Assembly: GCF_905163445.1 (NCBI RefSeq)
Contig: NC_053197.1
Span: 2,418,001 to 2,482,000 of the forward strand
Reading direction: 5' to 3'
DNA length: 64,000 bases
From: Pararge aegeria
Taxonomy: Eukaryota; Arthropoda; Insecta; Lepidoptera; Nymphalidae
In this document: piece after piece, positions 31,178 to 41,867 of the stretch
Layout of the letters: every line of letters starts with the position of its first letter
Numbering within the stretch: position 1 is the first letter of the stretch
Notes under the pieces: generated by a model
Told to the model about the DNA's origin: nothing
Database searches by the model: none
The model's input: the letters and a program-made list of their open reading frames with translations, nothing else
Made by a program: the position numbers and the translations under genes

Positions 31178-31456
31178 AAACGCTATCATAAAGCGTGTAC
31201 GTGCAAACCCTGTCACCAGATTAACTCCCGTACAATACGTCCTCCTGACAATCTCGACCGTGCAAATCTAATTAACACATCTGTCCGTTGCCGTCTTTCA
31301 TTAATCGCGGCGCCTTCACGACTTAATCAGAGCCGCGTTCATTCTTCCCAGAAATCTGCGCTACCTTTCCGTACATACAACTTGAATATGATGAAATTAT
31401 TGCGACGCTATCTTAAAGAACATGTTCGTCCTTTAAAATACAACGCAAGTAAGTAG
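31178..31456 (+). CDS. Unassigned 92-codon stop-free frame with exon-like right half
   Basis: From the codon after TGA (31175-31177) to TAG (31454-31456) one frame stays open in a patch richer in G+C than its surroundings. It has no early ATG; the first are 31388 and 31391 (MMKLLRRYLKEHV, basic). Inside it, a good acceptor (CGTTCATTCTTCCCAG, ending 31351) and a good donor (GCAA then GTAAGT at 31449) define a possible 97-nt exon, 31352-31448, leaving in phase 1. It could be a host exon, a first coding exon, or an unrecognised transposon remnant. I recognise no family. Confidence 0.3.
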   Translation, partial: KRYHKACTCKPCHQINSRTIRPPDNLDRANLINTSVRCRLSLIAAPSRLNQSRVHSSQKSALPFRTYNLNMMKLLRRYLKEHVRPLKYNASK

Positions 31457-31639
31457 TAGTACCTAGTAGAGATTTCATGTGATAAAGCTCGACCGGGAAA
31501 ATATTGCTTATTTATGGACGCAAAAAAAAAATAGGTATACTTACGGTAGCCTCACAATATATTTATGACAATATACTATATGTGACAAAACATTTCACAG
31601 AAGTAATTTGTGGGATTGAGTATATGCTTTTATAATCTG

Positions 31640-32300
31640 ATTCCCAGGGTAATTTTGGACCTGCCAATGCATAAGTTTAAACACACATTTAATAAATCGT
31701 GGTTACAATGCGATTGATGAATTTCTTAAGGACAAGCTGCTTTCTGCTTGGAAACAGGCTCCGCTCTCATCTCTCACAGAATAGAAAATTTATTATATTT
31801 ATACTAGCTGTTGCCCGCGACTTCGTCTGCGTTTGATTTTGTTTTTAAAGTATTCAGTATCGCTAAGCTTTAAATGAGTATATATATATAACATGTGACT
31901 GCCAATTAATTATAGACAAAAAATTTGCAATAAAATAAAATTGTGACTATAATTAAAGATCTAAGCTATCCTATCTCTTAAGTTGGACCAGACCGCTCAC
32001 GGTGAGCCAATTTAATTTTAAATCGATTAAGTAGTTTAGGAGTCCATCGCGGACAAACATCGTGACAGGAGATTTATATATATTAAGATTTATTACATTG
32101 TAAACTGTAAAATGATGTTGAAAAAGGGCAATCTACTGAGCTACTACTACTTCTTGCCGGCTCTTCTCGGTGGAATCTGCTTTCCGAACCGGTGGTAGTC
32201 ACTATAAACAGACAGACTTTGCGTTTCAAAAGTTATATACACTGCTGCGCTTATAAACTGGGCCTACTTAAATAAATGAATTTAGATTTTTTTTTAATGC
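31640..32300 (+). mobile_element. LINE-L 3' part, split by a CTAGCTG element
   Basis: Left piece 31640-31803: AAACACACATTTAATAAATC, ATTTCTTAAGGACAAG, CTCTCATCTCTCACAGAATA. Right piece 32092-32300: TGATGTTGAAAAAGGGCAAT, CTTCTTGCCGGCTCTTCTC, GGGCCTACTTAAATAAATGA. The two are collinear in other copies (for example 44.4-44.7 kb). Confidence 0.85.
31804..32091 (+). mobile_element. CTAGCTG element nested in LINE-L
   Basis: Begins ACTAGCTGTTGCCCGCGACT and ends ATTTATATATATTAAG, with AAGTTGGACCAGACCGCTCA and AGTAGTTTAGGAGTCCAT inside. ATTTATTA lies just before (near 31791) and just after (32092), a possible 8 bp target duplication. Non-coding; class (Helitron-like or other) left open. Confidence 0.8.
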
Positions 32301-32317
32301 TGTGTCCCGGTGTAATT

Positions 32318-32630
32318 TCATGCACATGAGGCCATAGAATTAAGAACATACAGAAGCCTCATTCAGCATCATTGCATGAAGTGCATTGTGTCCAAAAACA
32401 GGGAAAACGCCACGCGCACGTCTGCCTCCAAACCCGCGGAATGTTGCTAGCTCACAAACTTTTTCTCATTTTCAACATTTTAAAGTAAATGCTTAGAACG
32501 TTAGTAAAATTATAACTTTCAACTTATAAATGAAACGAAGTGACTAGCCGCCTGTTAGAGAAATACTTATAAAGTGGAGTAGTTTTGGATGCTTCAATAT
32601 AAGTCGTGTACAAGGTTTATATATTTTTAC
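32318..32630. repeat. Dispersed repeat R, MITE-free copy
   Basis: Aligns with 29700-30150 but lacks the 148 bp MITE: ATGAAACGAAGTGACTAGC here corresponds to GCGAAACGGTATGAA plus GACTAAC there. It runs to CTTCAATATAAGTCGTGTAC. Confidence 0.75.
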
Positions 32631-32635
32631 GCATA

Positions 32636-33130
32636 GCAATGGCGAAAAGTGCTCTGATACGGCTTGGCAGTATATGGAAAAATCGAGGCATAACATTCAA
32701 CACTAAGAGCCACTTGGTCCGTGCCTTGATTTGCCCTATATTCATGTACGGAGTTGAAACGTTGACCATCAAGGCGAAAGGCAGAGGATAGACGCGTTCG
32801 AGATGTGGTGCTGGAAGCGCATGATGAGAATAACTTGGACAGCCAAGCCCACAAATATATCTATCCTGGCGCAGCTAGGAGTTAGTGTTTGTCTTTCCTC
32901 TTTATGTTATCAACGTTTGCTTTCGTATTTCGGGCACATAATGCGGCGGGGGAATGGTGGCCTGGAAAAAAATATAGTTACACGCAACATCGGAGGTAAA
33001 AGACATAGAGGCTGGTCCCCAACAAGATGGGCAGACCAGCTGAAAAATCAAATTCGTGCCGCTTCTATCAAATCGTTAAAATGGCCTCCAACAGAAGCCG
33101 ATGGAGACAAATTACCAGCGCGATGTTAAG
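32636..33130 (+). pseudogene. RTE-clade LINE, reverse transcriptase C-terminal third
   Basis: Frame 1 (32639-32791): MAKSALIRLGSIWKNRGITF, LVRALICPIFMYGVETLTI. Frame 2 (32803-33129): MWCWKRMMRITWTAKPTNIS, ILAQLG, YFGHIMRRG, LEKNIV, HRGWSPTRWADQLK. This is the segment after the catalytic core in RTE/BovB-type polyproteins (IWK.R.I....K..L......YG.E.W, then MW.WRRMLRI.W, GH..RR, GRxPTRW). One frameshift near 32780-32800 splits it. The endonuclease and most reverse transcriptase are gone. It is a different RTE lineage from 23.9 kb. Confidence 0.85.
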
Positions 33131-33139
33131 ATCTCAGCA

Positions 33140-33352
33140 GGACGATTTTCAGTAATGGAGGAACGACCAGAGAGAGAGAGATATGGTTCATGTATGTTCT
33201 TCTCGAGGATTGTGGATGAGGCGTAACTTCTACACCTCAGGTTGGATGTTGGACGTGTTCGTAGCTTAGCCTGCGAAGTTATAGATATATAATTATATAC
33301 GATAGTTTTCCACTTACCAGGTGAGCCATCTGCTTGATCCGGCAATTAATAT
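33140..33352. mobile_element. SINE-E copy
   Basis: GAGGCGTAACTTCTACACCT, GCCTGCGAAGTTATAGATAT, ACGATAGTTTTCCACTTACC, AGGTGAGCCATCTGC. The copy at 34.13-34.29 kb is the same sequence in the other orientation. Confidence 0.65.
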
Positions 33353-33358
33353 TATAAA

Positions 33359-33595
33359 ATGAATTGGCAGTATGGCGCAGTGGGGCGACCCTTCTTTCTG
33401 AATCAAGGCACAAGAGGGATTCGAACAAGTGGGTTCGAATCCCACAAGTGAAAAATTCTGATGTGATGAACATTTATATTATTCTTAAAAATATTTATCA
33501 GTCATCTTAGTAACCATAAAACAAGATACGCTTACTTTGGGGCTAGGTGGCGATGTGTATATTGTCGTTATGTATTTATTTATTTGTTTTAATTT
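33359..33595 (+). mobile_element. SINE-C, near full length
   Basis: TTGGCAGTATGGCGCAGTGG head, a duplicated B-box neighbourhood (GGGATTCGAACAAG, then GTGGGTTCGAATCCCACAAG), shortened body, TATTTATTTATTTG tail. Confidence 0.85.
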
Positions 33596-34124
33596 AAGTG
33601 TCATTCATCCGAAACCTTTTCAACTTATATAATTTTTGGCCAATAACAATGCCCATCGCCTGCAGCCACTGTAACATTAATTAAAAAAAAACCTCATCAA
33701 TCATGTTTAAAGCGACGTTATCAATGCGCAACGGGCACACAATGTCGGCGTCATGATTAATATCGCAATGATCGACGTGACCGATTGTTTTAAATTTATC
33801 ACCAATTAGCTGTGCCCGCGATTTCACCCACCTTTTCGTTTTGGTGTAATATAACCAAGCATTGAATCCGAAATTTAAAGCGTGTAACCGTTTTAATTCT
33901 CCGATTCCAAATAGTTTATTTCCGTCTGTTTATAGTAACTGTGTCTTGTACAGATATTTCACTATTGTAAAGCTCCTGTTTTAATAAAAGTGGTATCGTC
34001 GGTACACCTTAACATACCGACACTAGAAAAAAAAACATTTTCATAGCGTATTATGCAAAAATTAAATAAAACTTTATTTTGACATTATCGGCCCATAATA
34101 CGATTTTTGTAATAGTTATTTACT
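33596..34124. other. No gene; CTAGCTG-like head scrap near 33806
   Basis: TTAGCTGTGCCCGCGATTTC at about 33808 resembles the CTAGCTG element head. The rest is unfamiliar. Confidence 0.4.
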
Positions 34125-34445
34125 TATCAATCCGATCAGGTGGGCCACCTGGTAAGTGGGAAACCATCGTATATAGCTATAACTTCGCAGGCTATGCTAG
34201 GAATACGTCCTGCAACGTGCTGCTTTGTGCAAACCAACCTGAGGTGTAGAAGTTAAGCCTCATCCACAATCCTTACGAAGAACATATAGAAACCGTGTAC
34301 ACGACTAATTTGTAAATAACCGTGTACACGACTTGATCAGGCGGTTGCCTGATCAAGATACGCTACCAAAGTAGAGTGATGCTTTAATAGTAGTCGTGTA
34401 CACGGATTCTGTATGTTCTTAATTCTGTGAGAACATCATAATATC
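34125..34445. mobile_element. SINE-E (reverse) plus inverted end of repeat R
   Basis: 34130-34275 is SINE-E reversed. After it, CCGTGTACACGACT occurs twice (near 34290 and 34320), a perfect hairpin follows (CTTGATCAGGC 34332-34342, loop GGTT, complement 34347-34357), and AGTCGTGTACACGG returns inverted near 34395. The last is the repeat R end. Confidence 0.6.
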
Positions 34446-34494
34446 TGCAATTTTGCCGTGTTGCAATATTTTAAATCAGTAGTTCAGCACAAAA

Positions 34495-34752
34495 CAAGGA
34501 ATGACAAGGGCTGAGTTGTGTATTGCCTTCCGGAGTGGATAAAAGACTTACATTTATTATTATCTTGCCGTGGCTCTGACAAGCCAAGTAAAGAAAAAGA
34601 CAACTCAAGGAACATTAGGAAATGAATTTTGTGTCCACGTAGCAAAATGGTAAACTTGTTGATGTTATTATATTTTTTTTTTCGTTTAAAGTGAAAATAC
34701 CGTCCATAACTGTAAACAAAACTTAAAATGACGTTCATTTTAAGTTTTACAC
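34495..34752. repeat. Dispersed repeat S, second copy, with hairpin
   Basis: TTATTATTATCTTGCCGTGG, CTCTGACAAGCCAAG, CAAGGAACATTAGGAAATGA parallel 23.5 kb. It ends with AAAACTTAAAATGA (34718-34731), loop CGT, complement 34735-34748; ACTGT and ACAGT outside extend the pairing. Confidence 0.7.
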
Positions 34753-35035
34753 AGTTATCATCATCATCATCATCATATCAACCCATTACTGGCCCACTAT
34801 AGGGCACGGGTCTCCCACAATGAGAAGGGGTTAAAGCCGTAGTCCACCACACTGACTCAGTCCGGATTGGTGGACTCCACACACCTTTGAGAACAGTATG
34901 GAGAACTTTGATACATGCAGGTTTCGTCACGATGTTTTCCTTCAACAATGAAGCATGTGATATTTTGATTTTTAAAAAGCATATTACTTACAAAAGTTAG
35001 AGCCGCATATTACTTACAAAAGTTAGAGGTTTTAC
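34753..35035 (-). mobile_element. SINE-A, head missing, 24 bp internal repeat
   Basis: ATCATCATCATCATCAT tail, full distal body, then a direct repeat GCATATTACTTACAAAAGTT (twice, 34978 and 35008). The tRNA-like head is lost. Confidence 0.85.
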
Positions 35036-35217
35036 GGAAAATAAATCAGATAAATACGTAATCACATGCAAATTTAAAATCAAATGTCTCACGACACTTG
35101 GTTTTAACTATTATAAGACTACGCATCAAGTAGCATAAATATGCTTATTTTGAGTTAATACTTCTGCAGGGTTATTGTAATATTCAGTAGGTACTGACTT
35201 AATGTTTTCTTTTACAG

Positions 35218-35241
35218 ATAACACACCGGAGATAGTAAAAG
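35218..35241 (+). CDS. Candidate 24-nt microexon
   Basis: A strong acceptor (AATGTTTTCTTTTACAG, ending 35217) and strong donor (AAAAG then GTGAGA, from 35242) enclose 24 bases. Only one of three frames is open: NTPEIVK, entering and leaving in phase 1. Phase 1 is also how 31352-31448 would leave and how 46603 would enter. Such small symmetric exons occur in neural genes, but I recognise no protein, and a 24 bp match of signals can arise by chance. Confidence 0.35.
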
Positions 35242-36107
35242 GTGAGATTTTATTATGTTAATCAGTTTTTATTTGTTTCATGGATAGATATTGTGACTAC
35301 TAAACAACGTGTAAATAGAACCGTAATAATACTTAAAAGGCTATAGAGAAGCTTAAAGGATATAGTAGATTATGTATTGTCTCTGAGACTTATCTGTGAA
35401 TCCGAAAACGTAATAGTTTTTCAGTAAACCACTGCCCTGGTTTTTACTGAAAGAAATCAGATACACAAACCTAACACTATATTAGGAACGGGTCGCGTAG
35501 CGTACGTACTATGCGCGTGTCGGTCTTTTATCTACAATAGGGTTGTCATAAGTAAACACTTAAAATAGTTTGTATGGAAAAATAAATATGCTTCCTTTGA
35601 GTTAATACTTCCACAGGGTGATTTCTTATAAAATATACTTATGCATACTTCAACAGTAGTTCGTAATTCAGTTACACGTTGCATGTATGTATGCTTCCTT
35701 CATAAATGCCTGCGATAGGTCTACATTCATAAAACATTTTTGATTGTTTTCATTTAATAATATTAATTCATAACATCCTGCTTTTTGTGGTCGGTGTGCA
35801 AACAATAACAAATCTCATATTATCATTATTTAATCAAGCCCAGAAACTTGCTTGTTGACTCGCGATCTCATATTAACTTTCAAGTGGAACAATATGCAAA
35901 ATAAACTAATATAAACAATGTATGCCCAACAAATGAGTTAGTTCTATTTGCTCAACTTTGATTTGAGTTAGATTCGGCTGTATGAACTTGGAATTTACGA
36001 AAGTTACGCTAATTTCGACTTTATTTGTGTTTAAATAAACGCCACAGTCGAGTAAATGCAATTTAAACTTTGATACAAAAAGGCTGCATTCACACAATAC
36101 GACCAAC
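35242..36107. other. No gene; LINE-M scrap near 35.70-35.75 kb
   Basis: CTTCATAAATGCCTGCGATA, GGTCTACATTCATAAAACA (about 35698-35740) is LINE-M 3' UTR, plus strand. ATATGCTT-CTTTGAGTTAAT near 35590 repeats 35.15 kb. Confidence 0.45.
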
Positions 36108-36352
36108 TACCTTTTTTATAATAAATTTGAGACCTTAACTGCAAACTACCTGCAAGCAATGATGCAGTCTAAGATGGTAGTGTACTAACCTGTTAGGGTT
36201 AAATTTTGAACACATATCCCTAATTAGTTACAAAGCGAAATAGCACTTACTTACCAAAACGTAAAATCGCTTGACGTCATATTTTTGTCAGTAACGTGAA
36301 AACTAGCCACATCTGAAGCCTCAGCCCAGACCAGACCAGAGAAAATTCAGCA
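36108..36352 (-). mobile_element. SINE-B, old copy
   Basis: GATGCAGTCTAAGATGGTAG, CAGACCAGACCAGAGAAAAT retained; the ends and centre are decayed, and the head is missing. Confidence 0.75.
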
Positions 36353-36574
36353 ATCACACAATATCCTATTTTCGATAATATTCTTTTCGTTAGCTTCAAA
36401 TTTATTTGAGAAACCCGTTAGCCCGTATAAGATATAAGCTATTCTAGTTTTTGACCCCTATTTGTTTGACTCGAGCTATAAATAGTTTTCAAACAATAAT
36501 TATCTGTATATTATTTATTTATTTATTATTATTTATTTATATAGAGTTCGGGATTAGTAACAATTAGAACAGTT

Positions 36575-36655
36575 ACTATTGGGAATAAGCAGGCGTTACT
36601 TTGCAGAGTTCCATGACAATTAAGCTTAAAGCAAATTAAGCTTAATTTTTGTAGC
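36575..36655 (-). mobile_element. Family P terminal fragment
   Basis: AAGCAGGCGTTACTTTGCAG, GTTCCATGACAATTAAGCTT, followed by a short duplication of AATTAAGCTTAA. Confidence 0.75.
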
Positions 36656-37292
36656 AAAACAGTTTCTTTAAAAGTTCCTCAAAATGTAAATTATTATATA
36701 TATATGCTTAAATTTACCTCATAAACTTACCTCATTAACTTGCTTTAAAGGGAAATTTTAACAGATATTTTAATATAATTGACATTTTGGGGAACTTTTA
36801 AGGTACTTTACTAAGAAAATTAAACTTTATTCGCTATAAACTGCTCCACCCCACCCGCCAATACGAATGATGAGAAAACCATTTTTTGTTTGACGTTATT
36901 CGTTAGTATGAGCATCCGTTATATAAATAACACCGTCTAAACGCAGCCTTATGAGTGTTCACAATATAAACTAGAACTTCACAATATAAACTGGAAATGA
37001 AAGGTAAAGCTGTTTACACTTTCTTGAACCGTGGCGGTCGTACATTGTGCGAGGATTTCACGAACTGCGGTCCACCGTAAGACAAACTTTAAACTTATCT
37101 TATGTTACAGCTTTAACAATACAATGCTATTCTAGATTTGTCGCTAGGACTTTGCTTTTAGATTTCCCACTGTGATTTGTTATACAAACGTTCAAAACCT
37201 TATTCTTTATCTTGCCCTTATCTCTTACGTGGCGTTGGCAACAGATCTTCTTCAAGCTTGAAGATTAACCTGTTTTTCTAGTTTTATTTTTC
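36656..37292. other. No gene recognised
   Basis: AT-rich. ACAATATAAACT is repeated at 36961 and 36982. Confidence 0.4.
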
Positions 37293-37576
37293 ATTCCACT
37301 ACAAGTTAGCACTTGACTGCAATCTCACCTGCTGGTTAGTCATGATGCAATCTAAGATGGTTACGGGCTAATCTGTTAGGCGTATAGCAGTTATATTAAG
37401 CCCCCGAATCGGTTTCTACCCGACATGGTACCGGAACGCTATATCGCTTAGCGGCACGTTATTGTCGTTAGGGTGGTAACTAGCCACGCCCGAAGCCAAT
37501 CAGGAATTATAAACTCCCAAATCGCCAGTGCTGGGGATCGCACCCGAGACCTTCCACTTAAATCCACAGCGCTCTT
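37293..37576 (-). mobile_element. SINE-B lacking its first bases
   Basis: End CTTGTAGTGGAATGAAAAAT through GAGCGCTGTGGATTTAAGTG on the minus strand. Its 5' end joins LINE-L at 37577. Confidence 0.85.
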
Positions 37577-37725
37577 TTCGAACATCAAAATTCACAATCA
37601 TTTTTCTATCTAGCGGGAGATGAGAGCGAAGCTGGCTGCTTCCAATCTACCTTGTCATTAAGGAATTCATCAAATGTATAGTTACCTAGATGTATTAGTT
37701 TTTACACATTTTTTAAATATATGTA
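37577..37725 (-). mobile_element. LINE-L internal fragment
   Basis: GGGAGATGAGAGCGAAGCTG, CTTGTCATTAAGGAATTCAT and CAAATGTATAGTTACC, the segment upstream of the 3' UTR core. Confidence 0.75.
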
Positions 37726-38199
37726 TTGTCATCTGTATCAATAATTTAAGGCGTATGTTACTAATTGGTCCGAAGGCTAGATTGTTATTTTAATACAGTA
37801 GTACGAAGTACATGGAACATTGTGAACAAGATCGGTGCAATGTTTGATCCAAACAATATGTAACTAACTCACATACATGAAATGTAATTGTTTCCCATTG
37901 TAGTATTCATGTAGATACTCCTTTTGGATTATAACACTGGGGCGATAACATAAACTATACTAAAACAATAATGCTAATGCAATTATAGTAAGATCCCTTT
38001 ATACTTAAAGAAAATTTGTGAATAGGAATGGCGATGGCTCTTTTTGATTGCGAAAACTTACAACAAAATTGCACTTTACGAAAAGGGTGTTTTAAACACA
38101 CAAAAAAAATCCTGCCTTTCAATATAGTGTACATAATTCTACGAGTCACCTTTAAATGTATACCCATATCGAGGGAGTTGTGTAAAAACTATTAATCCG
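37726..38199. other. No gene recognised
   Basis: The minus-strand frame 37955-38167 (70 codons) has no motif. The rest is AT-rich. Confidence 0.4.
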
Positions 38200-38560
38200 C
38201 CATTATTATGCGGCAGCCAACTTCGACTGATTTTCGTCAAACTTACTAAGTCACCTTTAAAACAAAATTAAAATCGATTCATCCGTTCGGGAAATACGAT
38301 GGCACAGATAGACACACACACACTGACACATCAAACTTATAACACCCGTTATACCCGTATCGTTTATGCGTCAGGGGTTCATCATCATCGTCCGGGAGAT
38401 ATACAACGGGCTCCCCGGGCGTCTAACAAAGCCAACAAGGGGGATATGCCGTTGTAGTTTTTAGTTTGGGTATACCCTCTTTAAAGGGGGGAGTCCCACA
38501 TTACCTGCGTCTTGGCCAAGGGTCGGAGGTAGCAATAAAGCTTTGAACAAGAACCACGTC
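38200..38560 (+). mobile_element. CTAGCTG-type 3' end plus unidentified CG-rich repeat
   Basis: AAATCGATTCATCCGTTCGG, GAAATACGATGGCACAGATA, GACACACACACACTGAC is the 3' part of a common lepidopteran element. It is followed by GGGCTCCCCGGGCGTC and CTTGGCCAAGGGTCGGAGGT, possibly another repeat. Confidence 0.5.
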
Positions 38561-39600
38561 ATCATAACATCCCATTTCCGGCAGTCTCCTCCCACAATGT
38601 GAAGGGTTTGGGCGTCGGGGGTTAATAGACCATAAGCCATTGGAAAAATAAAGCGATGTTTACACGTAACTTGCGACCTTTCTAATGAAGCATCACGCTA
38701 AAATTAACTAAAATAAACATTGAAAACATCGTGAGCAATGCACACAATGTTACAATAATTGAGTTAGTTCTACACGTTCAACTTTAATTTGAGTTGAGAA
38801 TACTTCAAAACATGGAATTTATGTACATAAATATATACGTTTCTTGCTTATCCAATGCAGGTATGAGTTTTTTTCAAAAATCTTTATTTTATGTAAGCCT
38901 GTAGAAATAATGCAACAACTATTTCTATAGCTCTTACACGAGATATAAATAGTTTTACTTTCTAATCACATGCTATTTATTCATTATAAATGATTTATAT
39001 TTTGTTAATATTTTCTTAATCTACTATTATTAATAAAATATGATGAAAATAATGCTTTCTTAGACAGCATCTTCACTTATAACAAGATAAGATTGCAGTT
39101 AGAGGCTAACTTGTAGTGGAAAAAAACGGAATAAACTTCAGCGCTAAGCGTGGTACCAAAACTATTTCCAAAAAATGTGTATCCTGCACCGTGAGTGGTA
39201 CATAAACGTGTAAGGCGAGTACGTAAATAAGGCGGAAGTATGAAAGAAGTCTCATTTGCCGAGAGTGTTTCGCCCGCGTCGACTAAAGCTCCCATTTGTT
39301 AGGCCGCGATGAGTTTGCTCAAGCATTGCTAGGCTTTTGGCACACTGGGAGTGTTATTTAGTTTTTTACGCGTTTATCAACCAAAGTCAATTACAAAGAG
39401 TCCACTACTTTGTATACTCATTGCCAGCCAGCAAGATTGTTCAGTTTTTTCTCACAGAGCCTATTCAGTAGCATTTCTGTATTCCGGTCGGAAGGGCGTG
39501 TTTACCGGTGTAATTACAGGCTTATGAGGCTTAGCATTTACGCTTCATTTTGATAGAAACAGGTTTTTACTTTGTAGTACCTGTTCCTTATATGCTCTGC
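38561..39600. other. No gene recognised; SINE-B tail scrap
   Basis: GAGGCTAACTTGTAGTGGAA at 39101-39120 is the last 30 bp of SINE-B. The minus-strand frame 39077-39295 overlaps it. Confidence 0.4.
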
Positions 39601-39848
39601 GAAGTGTTGCTATGTTTATAGGAGATTTCTTTTTACCATCAGAAATCTGCTTGGTCCATCAATTGTTCTTTCACAAGACAGAAAATTTTTAAAGATTGTT
39701 TATACTAATAAACGATGTTGGGAAAGTCTGCTGAGTTTTCTGTGGAATCTGCCTTCCTAACAGAGTAGAGTTACTACAAACAGACTGACTTGACATTTCC
39801 AAAACTAGGCTTGCATGAAATAAATGAGTTTTGAATTTTGAATTTATT
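39601..39848 (+). mobile_element. SINE-E scrap followed by LINE-L 3' end
   Basis: 39601-39665 resembles SINE-E (GTTTATAGGAGATTTCTTTT, TACCATCAG). 39668-39848 is LINE-L (GACAGAAAATTTTTAAAGAT, GGAATCTGCCTTCC, ATGAAATAAATGAGTTTTGA). Confidence 0.75.
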
Positions 39849-40205
39849 CTTACAAAAAAATAAAGTACAACTGAGCCGGCCTACTACTGCTTCGTGAGCA
39901 GAATCAACAAACGTTCGAAATACCACTCACACAGAATCACGCAAAGCTAGTAACCTGACTAAAGTACTGCGAGATTAGCTTCTGTTCCTCGTCATCGCGT
40001 GCATCTGTGTGAGTGTGCCGTTTGGAACGTTTGTTCGTATTTTCTATGATACTTACTTAATAAATTTAGTGTCACACTAGGCACTCCTTCACACTTGAAC
40101 ACAATCACATGTACTATTTGTTGGCATATTAAGTAACTAATTGTGTAAGAACAGAGTTTATGGTATATTTTGCTCATGAAATGTCACGAAAACATTATTA
40201 TTATA

Positions 40206-40416
40206 ATTCAAATCTATTACCTGCCACAGGGCACAGGTCTGCTCTCAGAATGAAAAGGTTTTCCGCCGTATTCCGCCATTACAGAGAAGTCTCAGGCATA
40301 CAAAATGTTAAAACAAGTGATGTTTTCCGAAAAATTACATGTGTGTGCTGGAAATAGAACCCGTTCCCCCGATAGGAAGACTAGAGAACCTAACCACCAG
40401 GCCATCACTGTTTCTT
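40206..40416 (-). mobile_element. SINE-A, shortened
   Basis: Minus strand: AACAGTGATGGCCTGGTGGT head to TGCCCTGTGGCAGGTAATAG. About 50 bp of the body are deleted. Confidence 0.75.
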
Positions 40417-40604
40417 CGAAAGCAATATTGTGATGACCTGTGCCGAGGAAAGGAGTTTTTGGTTTGGCCATTGGTCATGATGATAATGTCGGTAATGTTT
40501 TAATGATAGATACGAATATATCATATCTAAAACTCCATCTTAAATGATGCGAAAAAAATTGAATATAATACAAACAATATCTTTGCATCGCAGCAGGAAA
40601 AATT

Positions 40605-40924
40605 TAAATGACAGATCAAAAAATATACAGCGTATAAATTCGTGGGATCATTTCGTAAATCCACCGTGTAGAGTTGCTCCCATTGCACTCGCAACTCAAC
40701 ATAAATAATGTCCACGAATATTCGGTCGTTTATACGCGGCGCGATACACACATATTTTTACGTTGACAACCCTACCTGCGCCGGATAATTACAGTGCCGT
40801 CTCTCATCTTTGAGACGTGGGGGTGTTTCTTTGAATTAATAACTGTATTTTGGGATAAACTAATTTTGTTTATTCTATAATAATTATGTTATAGGCCAGG
40901 AGATAACGATTGTCGGAGAACCTC
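40605..40924. repeat. Locally duplicated unit, segments a and b
   Basis: Segment a (40611-40804) recurs at 41502-41702: CCCATTGCACTCGCAACTCA, ACATAAATAATGT, ACGTTGACAACCCTA-CTGCG. Segment b (40827-40924) recurs at 41239-41337 on the far side of a LINE-L. No coding potential recognised. Confidence 0.85.
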
Positions 40925-41238
40925 GGATACATTTAAAAAATGTGTAAAAACACATCTAATACAACGAGGTTACTATACATTTGATAAATTTCTTAATGTC
41001 AGGGTAGATTGGAAGCAGCCAGCATAGCTCTCATCTTCCGCAATATAGAAAAAATATTGTAAATGTTGATGTTGGAAAAGAGCAACTGCTGAGTTTCTTG
41101 CCGGCTTCTTCTCGGTAGAATCTGCCTTCCGAACCGGTGGTAGAGTAACTACAAACAGAGAGACTTGACGTTTTAAAAGTGTTTATATTAGGTCTACTTG
41201 AAATAAATGAATTTAGAATTTTGATTTATTTTTATTTA
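40925..41238 (+). mobile_element. LINE-L 3' part between ~100 bp direct repeats
   Basis: From AAACACATCTAATACAACGA through GTCAGGGTAGATTGGAAGCA and CCGAACCGGTGGTAGAGTAA to GTCTACTTGAAATAAATGAA. It is flanked immediately by segments b and b'. Confidence 0.88.
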
Positions 41239-41702
41239 GTTCTTTGAATTAATAACTGAATTTTGGACTAAAATAATTTTGTTAATTTTATCATAATGAT
41301 GTCATAGGCCAGGAAATAACGTTTATCGGAGAACCTCTGATTGCTTAGGAACTGAGAAATGTAGAAGGTTAAATATACACTTGCTAGAATTCTTATAAGT
41401 ACATGAACTACTCATCGTAAAAAGGACCTTCGAAAGGTTGTACCTTGTGGTGTACTGAAAAGTTATAGTAATAAGTTTGTGTCACCACGGGATTTTTTTA
41501 AAAGATCGAAATATATACTGCATGTAATTTTGTGGGATGATTTCGTAAATCCACAGTATACAGTTGTTCCCATTGCACTCGCAACTCAACATAAATAATG
41601 TTTACGAATATTCGGTATTTTAAACGCGGCGGATACACACATATTTTTACGTTGACAACCCTAGCTGCGCCGGATAATTACCGTGCCGTCTCTCATATTT
41701 TG
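41239..41702. repeat. Second copies b' and a'
   Basis: b' (41239-41337) then about 160 bp of other sequence, then a' (41502-41702). The order is b' before a', unlike a before b at 40.6 kb, so a simple tandem duplication does not explain it. Confidence 0.8.
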
Positions 41703-41867
41703 GTTTTCTTTAGTAGAAATGTAATCTCGGCAGGTATGTTCTTATAGGTATGAAAAGTCGATAAAACAAAATGTATTTATTTTTGTTTCATTTGTCGTTG
41801 GTCTGGTGTTAAGGATATTCAACTGTGGACCACGTTTGTGGGTTCAAGTCCAGGTTTCGACTAATTC

